Of a DNA stretch of 64,000 nt, positions 8,188 through 16,117 are shown in pieces. How positions within the stretch are numbered: position 1 is the first letter of the stretch; each line of letters opens with the position of its first letter. The stretch is taken from assembly GCF_900142885.1 (NCBI RefSeq), contig NZ_FRCL01000001.1:290311-354310 (forward strand), in the 5' to 3' direction. This DNA comes from Flavobacterium xinjiangense (GTDB taxonomy: Bacteria; Bacteroidota; Bacteroidia; Flavobacteriales; Flavobacteriaceae). The notes below the pieces were generated by a model that worked only from the letters and a program-made list of their open reading frames with translations, was not told where the DNA came from and ran no database searches. Both the position numbers and the translations under genes were made by a program.

Positions 8188-9318
8188 TTATTTCAAAAAT
8201 TCTAAAACGCTATCCGTGATGAATTTAATTTGTTCGTTATCCAGTTCCGTATGCATTGGTAATGAAATTACTTCTTTGACCAATTGGTTGGTTACAGGAA
8301 AATCTTCTTCTTTATATCTTGTATCTAAATACGCTTTTTGTGAATGCAACGGGATTGGGTAATAAATGGCACATGGAATACCTTTATCCAGCAAATGTTG
8401 CATCAAACCATCTCTATCGGCATCAATGATTCTCAATGTATATTGATGAAAAACATGACAGTCACAAATATCACAAATACTTGGCGCTACGATATTTTTA
8501 TGGCCTTCAAAAGCTGCTGAATATTTTCTGGCTGCGTTTTGTCTTGCTTTGTTGTATTCATCTAATAAAGGCAATTTTGCATTTAAAACTGCGGCCTGAA
8601 TACTATCTAAACGAGAGTTCACTCCTACTACATCATGATGATAGCGTTCGTACATTCCGTGATTTACAATTCCGCGAAGTTTGTGAGCCAGAGCATCATC
8701 ATTTGTAAAAATGGCTCCACCATCACCATAACAACCTAAATTTTTAGAGGGAAAAAAAGAGGTAGACCCTACATGACCAATTGTTCCTGCTTTCTTTTTT
8801 GTTCCATCAGAAAACTTACAATTGGCTCCAATAGCTTGTGCATTGTCTTCTATAACATACAGATTGTGTGCTGCCGCCAAAGCCATTATCGCTTCCATAT
8901 TAGCCGCACGGCCAAATAAATGTACAGGAACAATCGCTTTCGTTTTTGGTGTAATGGCGCGTTTTATTCCCTCAATAGAAATATTCATATTATGCATATC
9001 TACATCAACTAAAACCGGCGTAAGTTGCAACAAAGCAATCACCTCAACTGTTGCGGCAAAGGTAAAATTAGCAGTAATGACTTCATCTCCAGGCTTTAAA
9101 TCCAATCCCATCATAGCGATTTGTAACGCATCAGTTCCGTTTGCACACGGAATAACATGTTTTACATCTAAATAGTTTTCTAAAGATTTTTGGAACTGAT
9201 GAACTTGAGGTCCATTAATATAAGTATTGGTATCTAAAACTTCTTGAATAGCCGTATTTACAGTATCTTTTATTTTATCATATTGACTTTTTAAGTCAAC
9301 CATTTGAATTTTTTTCAT
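8188..9318 (-). CDS. DegT/DnrJ/EryC1/StrS family nucleotide-sugar aminotransferase
   Basis: A 376-residue PLP enzyme that would aminate a keto-sugar nucleotide. Family marks: CANGTDALQIAMMGL, VIEDNAQAIGA, and the Schiff-base Lys192 in TSFFPSKNLGCYGDGGA. The exact sugar cannot be read from the sequence; the closest recalled types are WecE, FdtB and QdtB. It heads an operon with galE and diverges from waaA across 176 bases. Confidence 0.92.
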   Translation of the reverse strand: MKKIQMVDLKSQYDKIKDTVNTAIQEVLDTNTYINGPQVHQFQKSLENYLDVKHVIPCANGTDALQIAMMGLDLKPGDEVITANFTFAATVEVIALLQLTPVLVDVDMHNMNISIEGIKRAITPKTKAIVPVHLFGRAANMEAIMALAAAHNLYVIEDNAQAIGANCKFSDGTKKKAGTIGHVGSTSFFPSKNLGCYGDGGAIFTNDDALAHKLRGIVNHGMYERYHHDVVGVNSRLDSIQAAVLNAKLPLLDEYNKARQNAARKYSAAFEGHKNIVAPSICDICDCHVFHQYTLRIIDADRDGLMQHLLDKGIPCAIYYPIPLHSQKAYLDTRYKEEDFPVTNQLVKEVISLPMHTELDNEQIKFITDSVLEFLK

Positions 9319-9494
9319 TGAGATTTTGTTTAAAATTTATCCTTCAACTGACCTAAGGACGATGCTAGTTTATGGTTTGAAGTTACTGAACGCCATAAAA
9401 CCTTTTATAAAACGAGAACAAAAATAGTTATTTAATGACTTATTACAATGAAAATTATTTAAAGTGATGTAATTTAGCACATAAATTTTTAACG

Positions 9495-10739
9495 ATGCTT
9501 TTCCTTTATAATTTATTTGTAATTTTCGCTTCACAAGCCTTAAAACTAGTCGCTATTTTCAGTCCAAAAATCAAACTTTTTGTGGAAGGTCGCAAAGTTG
9601 TTTTTCCAACTTTGGAACAAAAAATAAAACCTTCGGACAAAACGATTTGGTTTCATGCTGCTTCTTTAGGAGAATACGAACAAGGACTGCCTGTAATCGA
9701 AAAAATTAAAGAGAAATTTCCTTCCCATAAAATTGTAGTTACTTTTTTTTCGCCTTCAGGCTATGAAGTACGCAAAAACAATACGGTTGCGGACGTCACG
9801 GTTTATTTGCCTTTGGATACCAAGAAAAATGCGAAAGAGTTTTTAACTTTAGTGAATCCTGAACTCGTTTTCTTTATTAAATACGAATACTGGTTAAATT
9901 ATTTAAGCGAACTTAAGGAGCTAAATACGCCAACTTACCTGATTTCAGGTATTTTTAGAGAAAATCAAATGTTCTTTAAATGGTACGGCGGGTTTTATAG
10001 AAAAGCACTGGATACTTTTACTTATTTTTTTGTGCAAAATGAGAATTCAAAAAAACTATTAAGACAATTAGGCAAAGCCAATGTTGCAGTTTCAGGAGAC
10101 ACACGTTTTGACCGAGTGGCAGCAATTTTAGAAAAAGACAATTCTTTGGATTTTATATCCCAGTTCAAAAACAACACACTTACCATCGTAGTAGGAAGCT
10201 CATGGCCAAAAGATGAAAGTTTACTAGTTGATTTTATCAATTCCAATAAATACAATGTCAAATTTATAATTGCACCACACAATATAAAAACAGAACAAAT
10301 TGAACATCTAAAAAACAGCATCGCCACAAAGACAGTTTTATTCAGCGAAAGAAAGGAAAAAAATCTTGCTGATTACGACGTTTTTATAATTGACACTATT
10401 GGCATTTTGACGAAAATTTACAGTTATGCTGACATTGCCTATGTGGGTGGTGGATTTGGAAATCCTGGCGTACATAATATATTGGAACCAGCTACCTATG
10501 GTGTTCCAATAGTGATTGGCCCTAACTACTCTCATTTTACAGAAGCAATCGCTTTAGTGAACCTTGAAGGCTGTATTTCTATTTCCAATATAAAGGAACT
10601 GGAAACCACTTTAAGGAACTTAATCCTTATCGAGGTTGAAAGAGACGAGAAAGGACATATATGCGAAACATTTGTGCAAATGAATAAAGGTGCTACCACT
10701 ATTATAATGAAAACTATTTCGAATTTTGAATTGCTCTAA
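9495..10739 (+). CDS. waaA: 3-deoxy-D-manno-octulosonic acid transferase
   Basis: WaaA (KdtA) adds Kdo to lipid IVA on the inner face of the inner membrane. The 414-residue protein has an N-terminal hydrophobic anchor, the WFHAASLGEYEQGLP motif with the catalytic Glu, VTFFSPSGYEVR, and a C-terminal nucleotide-sugar site (YVGGGFGNPGVHNILEPATY). The length fits bacterial Kdo transferases. It is a single gene, divergent from the aminotransferase-galE operon. The following 278 bases (10740-11017) hold no gene I can support, only a TATCTTTG box for the next gene. Confidence 0.95.
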   Translation: MLFLYNLFVIFASQALKLVAIFSPKIKLFVEGRKVVFPTLEQKIKPSDKTIWFHAASLGEYEQGLPVIEKIKEKFPSHKIVVTFFSPSGYEVRKNNTVADVTVYLPLDTKKNAKEFLTLVNPELVFFIKYEYWLNYLSELKELNTPTYLISGIFRENQMFFKWYGGFYRKALDTFTYFFVQNENSKKLLRQLGKANVAVSGDTRFDRVAAILEKDNSLDFISQFKNNTLTIVVGSSWPKDESLLVDFINSNKYNVKFIIAPHNIKTEQIEHLKNSIATKTVLFSERKEKNLADYDVFIIDTIGILTKIYSYADIAYVGGGFGNPGVHNILEPATYGVPIVIGPNYSHFTEAIALVNLEGCISISNIKELETTLRNLILIEVERDEKGHICETFVQMNKGATTIIMKTISNFELL

Positions 10740-11017
10740 TTTTCTAAAAAAAAATCAGGAGATAAATCAGTCACTGCAATTAAGGCACGATAGCGCATTC
10801 CTTGTCATTGGATTATAAAAAAAGCCCCACAAAGTTTCTTTTACTAATTTAACGGCCCATATTTCATAAAATTAGCGCTCTGGCATAATAGTTGTTGTAA
10901 ATGAGAATGTTGGCGAAAAATATTATTTTTTAAAAAAAAAATAAAAAAATATTTTACATATTAAAAAATTTATATCTTTGCCACGAATTAATAATTAACC
11001 TTTTATAATAAAGTAAG

Positions 11018-11263
11018 ATGAAAAAAGTATTTTTAAGTTTAGCTGTTGTTGCTGTTTTAACTGTTGTATCATGTAAAAAAGCTGACGCTCCTGCTGAAGA
11101 CGCTGCTGCTGTAGTTGATTCTGCTGCTGTAGTTGTTGATTCTGCTGCTGCTGTAGTTGATTCTGCTGCTGTTGTTGTTGACTCTGCTGCTGCAACTGCT
11201 ACTGACGCTGCTGCAACTGCTACTAAAGCTGCTGCTACTGCAACTGAAGCTGCAAAAAAATAA
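11018..11263 (+). CDS. Ala-rich repeat lipoprotein, unknown function
   Basis: The 81-residue product has a signal sequence and lipobox (VVSC, Cys19), then KKADAPAEDAAA and tandem VVDSAA/VVVDSAA units, then ATATDAA/ATATKAA units. The matching DNA (about 11105-11245) is a microrepeat of GCTGCTGTAGTTGATTCT-type units, which also creates a spurious poly-Gln frame on the other strand. It is preceded by TATCTTTG at 10973-10980 and followed by a strong terminator. It is probably an abundant small helical lipoprotein; its function is unknown. Confidence 0.75.
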   Translation: MKKVFLSLAVVAVLTVVSCKKADAPAEDAAAVVDSAAVVVDSAAAVVDSAAVVVDSAAATATDAAATATKAAATATEAAKK

Positions 11264-11287
11264 TTAGAATCCAATTCTAAAAATTTT

Positions 11288-11317
11288 AAAGCCATCCGCG
11301 CAAGCGAGATGGCTTTT
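11288..11317 (+). terminator. terminator of the Ala-rich lipoprotein gene
   Basis: Stem AAAGCCATC / GATGGCTTT with an inner CGC-GCAA-GCG hairpin, then a run of T. Confidence 0.85.
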
Positions 11318-11358
11318 TTAATTATTTATACTTACGCTTTTAGGGCGTTTATGGATAT

Positions 11359-11399
11359 AAAAAGAGAGCAATGGGTAAATTACCCATTGCTCTCTTTTT
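11359..11399. terminator. terminator 3' of the DUF1508 gene
   Basis: A near-perfect 19-bp stem (AAAGAGAGCAATGGGTAA with TTACCCATTGCTCTCTTT), flanked by A and T runs. It serves the minus-strand DUF1508 gene and could act in both directions. Confidence 0.85.
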
Positions 11400-11426
11400 T
11401 ATTAACGTACTGCTCCGTAATAAACG

Positions 11427-11774
11427 TTAATCTTCAAAAATAAAATCATTTGCCGAAAAATCTAAAATTTCGGCTACGGATCCATATTTAACAATTTCAT
11501 CTATTCCTTTTTGAAGCCTCAAAGAAGTAGTGTATTTTCTGCTGGTAGCAAGATGACACCCCTTTAGCATCAATTTAAAATAATACTTACCATTTGAAGA
11601 CTTAAACTTTAAAAAGTCTGCTGATTCAATGTTCTCTTTTAATTTGTCAATTTCTTCCTCACACTCAAACTTAAGTTCATAACTCAAACTAGTAAAAATG
11701 ATCTTTCCTTTTCTGGAAGTAAAAACAAATTTATACTCATCATTAAATCTTTTACTAATTACAAAAGCTCCCAT
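11427..11774 (-). CDS. DUF1508 (YegP-like) protein
   Basis: The 115-residue protein has two copies of the small alpha-beta DUF1508 unit: FVFTSRKGKIIFTSLSY with EEEIDKLKENI (about 5-50) and FKSSNGKYYFKLMLKGCH with LQKGIDEIVKYG (about 55-100). The function of the family is unknown. The first copy is more diverged than usual. It is a single gene ending at a strong terminator and preceded by about 110 bases with no clear promoter. Confidence 0.8.
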   Translation of the reverse strand: MGAFVISKRFNDEYKFVFTSRKGKIIFTSLSYELKFECEEEIDKLKENIESADFLKFKSSNGKYYFKLMLKGCHLATSRKYTTSLRLQKGIDEIVKYGSVAEILDFSANDFIFED

Positions 11775-11884
11775 AGTTTAGTATATCTTGAATAAAATGA
11801 AATTAATGCAGACGCTAAAAGAGCTATACTTTTAAGCACTTGCAATTAAAATTGTAAAATCTAAATGGATTTATTATAAAATAA

Positions 11885-11915
11885 AAAAAGCTCCAAACAT
11901 AGTTTGAAGCTTTTT
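11885..11915 (-). terminator. terminator of the tRNA-Gly/tRNA-Leu operon
   Basis: On the minus strand AAAAAGCTTCAAAC pairs with GTTTGGAGCTTTTT (one G-U pair, loop of 3), followed by T residues, directly after tRNA-Leu. Confidence 0.8.
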
Positions 11916-11917
11916 AG

Positions 11918-12003
11918 TACTCAGAGCGGGACTTGAACCCGCACGAACATTGCTGTTCACTGGATTTTAAGTCCAGCGTGTCTACCAATTTCACCATCCG
12001 AGC
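11918..12003 (-). tRNA. tRNA-Leu (UAA)
   Basis: On the minus strand the 86-nt gene starts GCTCGGATGGTGAAATTGG, has an anticodon arm TGGACTTAAAATCCA (anticodon TAA), a long variable arm and the T-loop GGTTCAAGTCC. The acceptor stem has G-U pairs and the 3' CCA is not encoded. It lies 11 bases after tRNA-Gly. Confidence 0.95.
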
Positions 12004-12014
12004 ATTATGTGGTG

Positions 12015-12090
12015 TGGAGCGAAAAACGGGGCTCGAACCCGCGACCTCGACCTTGGCAAGGTCGCGCTCTACCAACTGAGCTATTTTCGC
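12015..12090 (-). tRNA. tRNA-Gly (GCC)
   Basis: On the minus strand GCGAAAATAGCTCAGTTGG, anticodon arm CGACCTTGCCAAGGTCG (anticodon GCC), T-loop GGTTCGAGCC and acceptor TTTTCGC. The discriminator T is followed by an encoded CCA, unlike tRNA-Leu next to it. First gene of a two-tRNA operon. Confidence 0.95.
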
Positions 12091-12139
12091 ATTTTCAATT
12101 CTTAAAAAGAACCGCGATACTTGTTCCGTATTGCGGATG

Positions 12140-12169
12140 CAAATTTAGGACATTTATTGAATTACACAA
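12140..12169 (-). promoter_or_regulatory. promoter of the tRNA operon
   Basis: On the minus strand TTG (12167-12169), exactly 19 bases, then TAAATTTG (12140-12147). It is a full Bacteroidota consensus promoter about 50 bases before tRNA-Gly. Confidence 0.8.
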
Positions 12170-12238
12170 GCCTTTTTTATAAAAAATTCACAGATTAAAG
12201 TTAACATTCTGATAACGTAAACTTTAAAACCCAATAAA

Positions 12239-14845
12239 TTATTTTCTGGTTAACATTCTTTTAATTTCATTGAGTTTCATCAAAGCTTCCATTGGAGTTA
12301 TGGTATTTATATCCAAATTTAAGATCTCTTCTTTGATCTCTTCTAATAAAGGGTCATCCAAATTAAAGAAACTCATTTGCATTTCATCTTTCGCCTCTTT
12401 AATTCCGTTTAAAGCATCGCTTGAATGGTTCTTCTCCAGTTTTTTTAATAACTTTTGAGCCTTCAAAATCACTATCTGTGGCATTCCGGCCATTTTTGCC
12501 ACATGTATTCCAAAACTATGCGCACTGCCTCCTTTTACCAACTTTCGAATAAAAAGTACGGTGTCTTTTAATTCTTTCACCGAAACATTATAATTCTGGA
12601 TTCTAGGTAATGACTCACTCATTTCATTCAGCTCATGGTAATGCGTGGCGAACAAGGTCTTAGGCTTTGAAGGATGTTCATGCAAGAACTCTGCAATCGC
12701 CCAAGCAATAGAAATCCCATCGTAAGTACTGGTTCCTCTCCCAATTTCATCTAACAATACTAAACTACGGTCAGAAATATTATTTAAGATGGAAGCCGTT
12801 TCATTCATTTCGACCATAAAAGTAGATTCCCCCATCGAAATATTGTCACTCGCTCCTACTCTTGTGAATATTTTATCGATAATCCCCATTCTTACGCTAT
12901 CAGCAGGAACAAAACTTCCCATTTGAGCCAACAACACAATTAGGGCCGTTTGACGCAAAATAGCCGACTTACCAGACATATTTGGTCCGGTAATCATAAT
13001 CAGCTGTTGCGTTTCTCTGTCTAAGAAAACATCGTTGGCAATGTAAGGCATTCCAACGGGCAACTGTTTCTCGATAACAGGGTGTCTTCCGTTTTTAATT
13101 TCGAGTTCGAATGTTTCGTCTAATTCCGGACAAACGTACTTATTCTCGATAGCTAATTGTGTAAACGAACACAAACAATCCAATTGCGCTACCAAATTCG
13201 CATTCATTTGAACCGGCTTTATGTAGGTAGCAATCCAACTCACTAAATGCTCGAACAATTCCACCTCAATTTTATAAATCTTTTCTTCGGCACCAAGAAT
13301 CTTGGTTTCGTATTCTTTTAATTCTTCGGTAATGTAACGCTCTGCATTCACCAACGTTTGTTTACGAATCCATTCAGACGGCACTTTGTCTTTATGTAAA
13401 TTTCTAACTTCAATATAATATCCAAAAACATTATTAAAGGAAATCTTCAAAGAAGAAATTCCAGTTAATTGTGATTCTCGCTTTTCAATTCCTTCTAAAA
13501 ATTCTTTTCCAGAAGTTGAAATCGCTCTCAAATCATCTAACTCGGCACTGATCCCTTTTGCAATAGCATTCCCTTTAGAAACAGCTACAGGAGCATCTTG
13601 ATTCAATGTTATTTTTATTTTTTCGCGAAGTAAATCACAACTGTGCAAACTGTCTCCAATTACTTTTACGGCTTCCTGCGGACTTTGCAATGCCAATGTC
13701 TTTATTGGAATAATAGCATCCAAAGATTCTTTCAAATAAACTACTTCGCGTGGTGACACTTTCCCAGTAGCAATTTTGGAAATCAAACGCTCCAAATCAG
13801 AAATCTGCTTGATTTGATGTTGGATGTTTTTTAAAACGTCCTGATTTTCTTTTAAATACGAAACCACTTCATGACGACTTCGAATTTTATTACTGTCTTT
13901 CAACGGCAGGGCCAGCCATCGTTTTAATAAACGACCACCCATTGGCGAAAGCGTTTTATCAATAACATCGAGAAGTGTAACCGCATTTGGATTATAACTG
14001 TGATACAACTCCAGATTGCGTATTGTAAATCGGTCCATCCATACATACGCATCTTCCGCAATACGCTGAATGGAAGTGATATGCTGGACTCTATTGTGTT
14101 GCGTTTCGGACAAATAATACAAAATTGCGCCCGAAGCAATAATTCCCTCTTTCAATTCTTCGATTCCAAAACCTTTCAGCGATACTGTTTGAAAATGCTT
14201 GGTTAGGACTTCAAAAGCGTAATCCTCTTTATAAATCCAATCTTCCAGATAAAAACTGTGATAATCTTCTCCGAAAGTCTCCCTAAAATCATTTTTGTTG
14301 TTTTTAGGAATTAGCACTTCGCTGGGATTAAAATTCTGTAGCAGCTTATCGATATATTCCGCGTTTCCCTGAGCAGTGAGAAATTCACCAGTTGACACAT
14401 CCAGAAATGAAATTCCAATTGATTTATTAGCAAAATATATGGATGCCAAAAAATTATTAGTCTTGGACTGCAAAACCTCATCATTCATTGAAACACCGGG
14501 CGTCACCAGTTCCGTAACTCCACGTTTCACAATGGTTTTGGTCATTTTTGGATCTTCCAGCTGATCGCAAATTGCAACACGAAGTCCAGCTTTTACTAAT
14601 TTTGGCAAATAAGTATTTATAGAATGATGCGGAAATCCTGCAAGCGCTGTTTCCGTTTCGGAACCTGCGCCACGTTTTGTCAGTGTTATACCAAGAATCT
14701 TGGACGCACGTACTGCATCTTCACCAAAAGTTTCATAAAAATCTCCTACTCGAAACAATAAACACGCATCAGGATATTTCCTTTTGATCTCGTTATATTG
14801 CTTCATTAATGGCGTTTCCTTAACCGTTTTATCTTTAGATGCCAA
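12239..14845 (-). CDS. mutS: DNA mismatch repair protein MutS
   Basis: MutS recognises mismatches and starts methyl- or nick-directed repair. The 868 residues are the full family length: mismatch-binding domain I with the FxE wedge in VGDFYETFGEDA, connector and lever domains, and the C-terminal ATPase with Walker A (MITGPNMSGKSAILRQ), LLDEIGRGTSTYDG (Walker B/signature) and ATHYHEL. It is a single-gene unit downstream of nothing obvious. The 160 bases to the DUF1573 gene contain a TAAATTTG box (14974-14981) pointing the other way. Confidence 0.98.
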   Translation of the reverse strand: MASKDKTVKETPLMKQYNEIKRKYPDACLLFRVGDFYETFGEDAVRASKILGITLTKRGAGSETETALAGFPHHSINTYLPKLVKAGLRVAICDQLEDPKMTKTIVKRGVTELVTPGVSMNDEVLQSKTNNFLASIYFANKSIGISFLDVSTGEFLTAQGNAEYIDKLLQNFNPSEVLIPKNNKNDFRETFGEDYHSFYLEDWIYKEDYAFEVLTKHFQTVSLKGFGIEELKEGIIASGAILYYLSETQHNRVQHITSIQRIAEDAYVWMDRFTIRNLELYHSYNPNAVTLLDVIDKTLSPMGGRLLKRWLALPLKDSNKIRSRHEVVSYLKENQDVLKNIQHQIKQISDLERLISKIATGKVSPREVVYLKESLDAIIPIKTLALQSPQEAVKVIGDSLHSCDLLREKIKITLNQDAPVAVSKGNAIAKGISAELDDLRAISTSGKEFLEGIEKRESQLTGISSLKISFNNVFGYYIEVRNLHKDKVPSEWIRKQTLVNAERYITEELKEYETKILGAEEKIYKIEVELFEHLVSWIATYIKPVQMNANLVAQLDCLCSFTQLAIENKYVCPELDETFELEIKNGRHPVIEKQLPVGMPYIANDVFLDRETQQLIMITGPNMSGKSAILRQTALIVLLAQMGSFVPADSVRMGIIDKIFTRVGASDNISMGESTFMVEMNETASILNNISDRSLVLLDEIGRGTSTYDGISIAWAIAEFLHEHPSKPKTLFATHYHELNEMSESLPRIQNYNVSVKELKDTVLFIRKLVKGGSAHSFGIHVAKMAGMPQIVILKAQKLLKKLEKNHSSDALNGIKEAKDEMQMSFFNLDDPLLEEIKEEILNLDINTITPMEALMKLNEIKRMLTRK

Positions 14846-15006
14846 GTTATTTTATATTTAAAAAATGAAAAAAAATGATCAGCGAATTTATATATTTTAA
14901 AACGAATTATAGTGGACTACAAAAAAATTAATATTTTTAAGGAAAAATTAAGCTAATGGCATGATTTTTTCTTTAAATTTGTTTAACTAATTAAAAAAAC
15001 AAGAAA

Positions 15007-15465
15007 ATGAAAAAAATAGTTACACTAGCGTTATTATTAGTATTAGGAGTTACTGCTTCTAATGCGCAAGAAACATCGAAAGTTACCAAAAAAATAAAAG
15101 CTTCAACTGCTAAAATTTCAACTCTAAAAGTTGATGGAGCAGGAATGGTTTTTGTAACTGAAACTATCGATTATGGTACTGTTGCCCATAATGCCGACGG
15201 AAAACGTGAATTCGTTTTTACTAATAATGGAAACAAACCATTAATTATAACTAATACTCAAGGTTCATGTGGATGTACAGTTCCTACAACTCCAAAAGAG
15301 CCAATCGCTCCTGGTGCAAAAGGTATTATAGGCGTAAAATATGCTACTGACAGAGTAGGTCCTTTCACAAAAACGGTGACTGTAACCTCAAATGCAGCTG
15401 GACAAGCAACAAAAACACTCACAATAAAAGGAACAGTTTTAGCAGATGATGCACCAAAAAGCTAA
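15007..15465 (+). CDS. exported DUF1573 protein
   Basis: The 152-residue protein has a signal peptide (MKKIVTLALLLVLGVTASNAQ) and one DUF1573 domain (about 50-148). The domain shows FVTETIDYGTVAHNADGKRE at its start, then NGNKPLIITNTQGSCGCT with the conserved CGC, and an Ig-like beta fold. It is periplasmic or surface-located; function is unknown. TAAATTTG lies at 14974-14981, and a terminator follows within 22 bases of the stop. Confidence 0.9.
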   Translation: MKKIVTLALLLVLGVTASNAQETSKVTKKIKASTAKISTLKVDGAGMVFVTETIDYGTVAHNADGKREFVFTNNGNKPLIITNTQGSCGCTVPTTPKEPIAPGAKGIIGVKYATDRVGPFTKTVTVTSNAAGQATKTLTIKGTVLADDAPKS

Positions 15466-15486
15466 TTTCTAAATTTAATTTACATT

Positions 15487-15516
15487 AAAAAGCTTCCCTA
15501 CTTGTGGAAGCTTTTT
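15487..15516 (+). terminator. terminator of the DUF1573 gene
   Basis: Perfect 11-bp stem AAAAAGCTTCC / GGAAGCTTTTT with an 8-base loop and T run. It ends 23 bases before the next start. Confidence 0.85.
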
Positions 15517-15539
15517 TATTGAAACAAACCCTGAAAAAT

Positions 15540-16076
15540 ATGAGAAAACTAGAAAATAGCGAATTGGAAAGAAAATCAATCGAAGCTTTTAAAGAATCTA
15601 AAAAGACACCCATTATCTTAGTCTTAGATGATATTCGAAGTTTACATAATATTGGTTCTGTGTTCCGGACCGCTGACGCCTTTTTGATTGAAAAAATATA
15701 CTTGTGCGGTATTACGGCAACTCCTCCAAATAAGGAAATCCATAAAACCGCGCTTGGAGCAACAGAAACGGTTACTTGGGAACACAGTGACAATGTCCTG
15801 ACAGTAATTGAAAATTTAAAAAAAGATAATATAATCACTCTGGCAATCGAACAAGTGGAAAGTGCTATTTTTCTTCAAGATTTCAAAGTTGAAAATAATA
15901 AAAAATACGCCTTAGTTTTTGGGAATGAGGTCTATGGCGTTTCACAAGAAGCAGTCGCTCTATGTGATGGTTCGATTGAAATACCACAATTAGGAACCAA
16001 ACATTCTTTGAACATTTCAGTAAGCGCAGGAATTGTCGTTTGGGATTTGTTTCAAAAAATAAATTGGCCTGCATAG
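15540..16076 (+). CDS. TrmH/SpoU family RNA 2'-O-ribose methyltransferase
   Basis: The 178-residue SPOUT enzyme shows the three family motifs: LDDIRSLHNIGSVFRTADAF (motif 1), ALVFGNEVYGVS (motif 2) and SIEIPQLGTKHSLNISVSAG (motif 3). It would use SAM to methylate a ribose in tRNA or rRNA; the target base is not readable. I used the ATG at 15540, because an upstream in-frame start at 15504 lies inside the terminator hairpin of the previous gene. Confidence 0.92.
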   Translation: MRKLENSELERKSIEAFKESKKTPIILVLDDIRSLHNIGSVFRTADAFLIEKIYLCGITATPPNKEIHKTALGATETVTWEHSDNVLTVIENLKKDNIITLAIEQVESAIFLQDFKVENNKKYALVFGNEVYGVSQEAVALCDGSIEIPQLGTKHSLNISVSAGIVVWDLFQKINWPA

Positions 16077-16117
16077 ATTAATGTTTTTTCAAACAAGAAA
16101 AACAATATTTTTACAAA

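Noticed and set aside
10740..11017. A hidden small gene or mobile-element remnant in this spacer
   Set aside because: I saw only AT-rich sequence and a TATCTTTG box; no frame with recognisable features and no repeat with other parts of the window.
10995..11195. A minus-strand frame with MQQQSQQQQQQ-type sequence
   Set aside because: It is the reverse reading of the Ala-rich lipoprotein's DNA microrepeat. The lipoprotein has a signal, lipobox, promoter and terminator; the poly-Gln frame has none of these.
11105..11245. Short regular repeats that could be taken for a CRISPR array
   Set aside because: The units are in frame, lack unique spacers and encode a lipoprotein. No cas gene is present.
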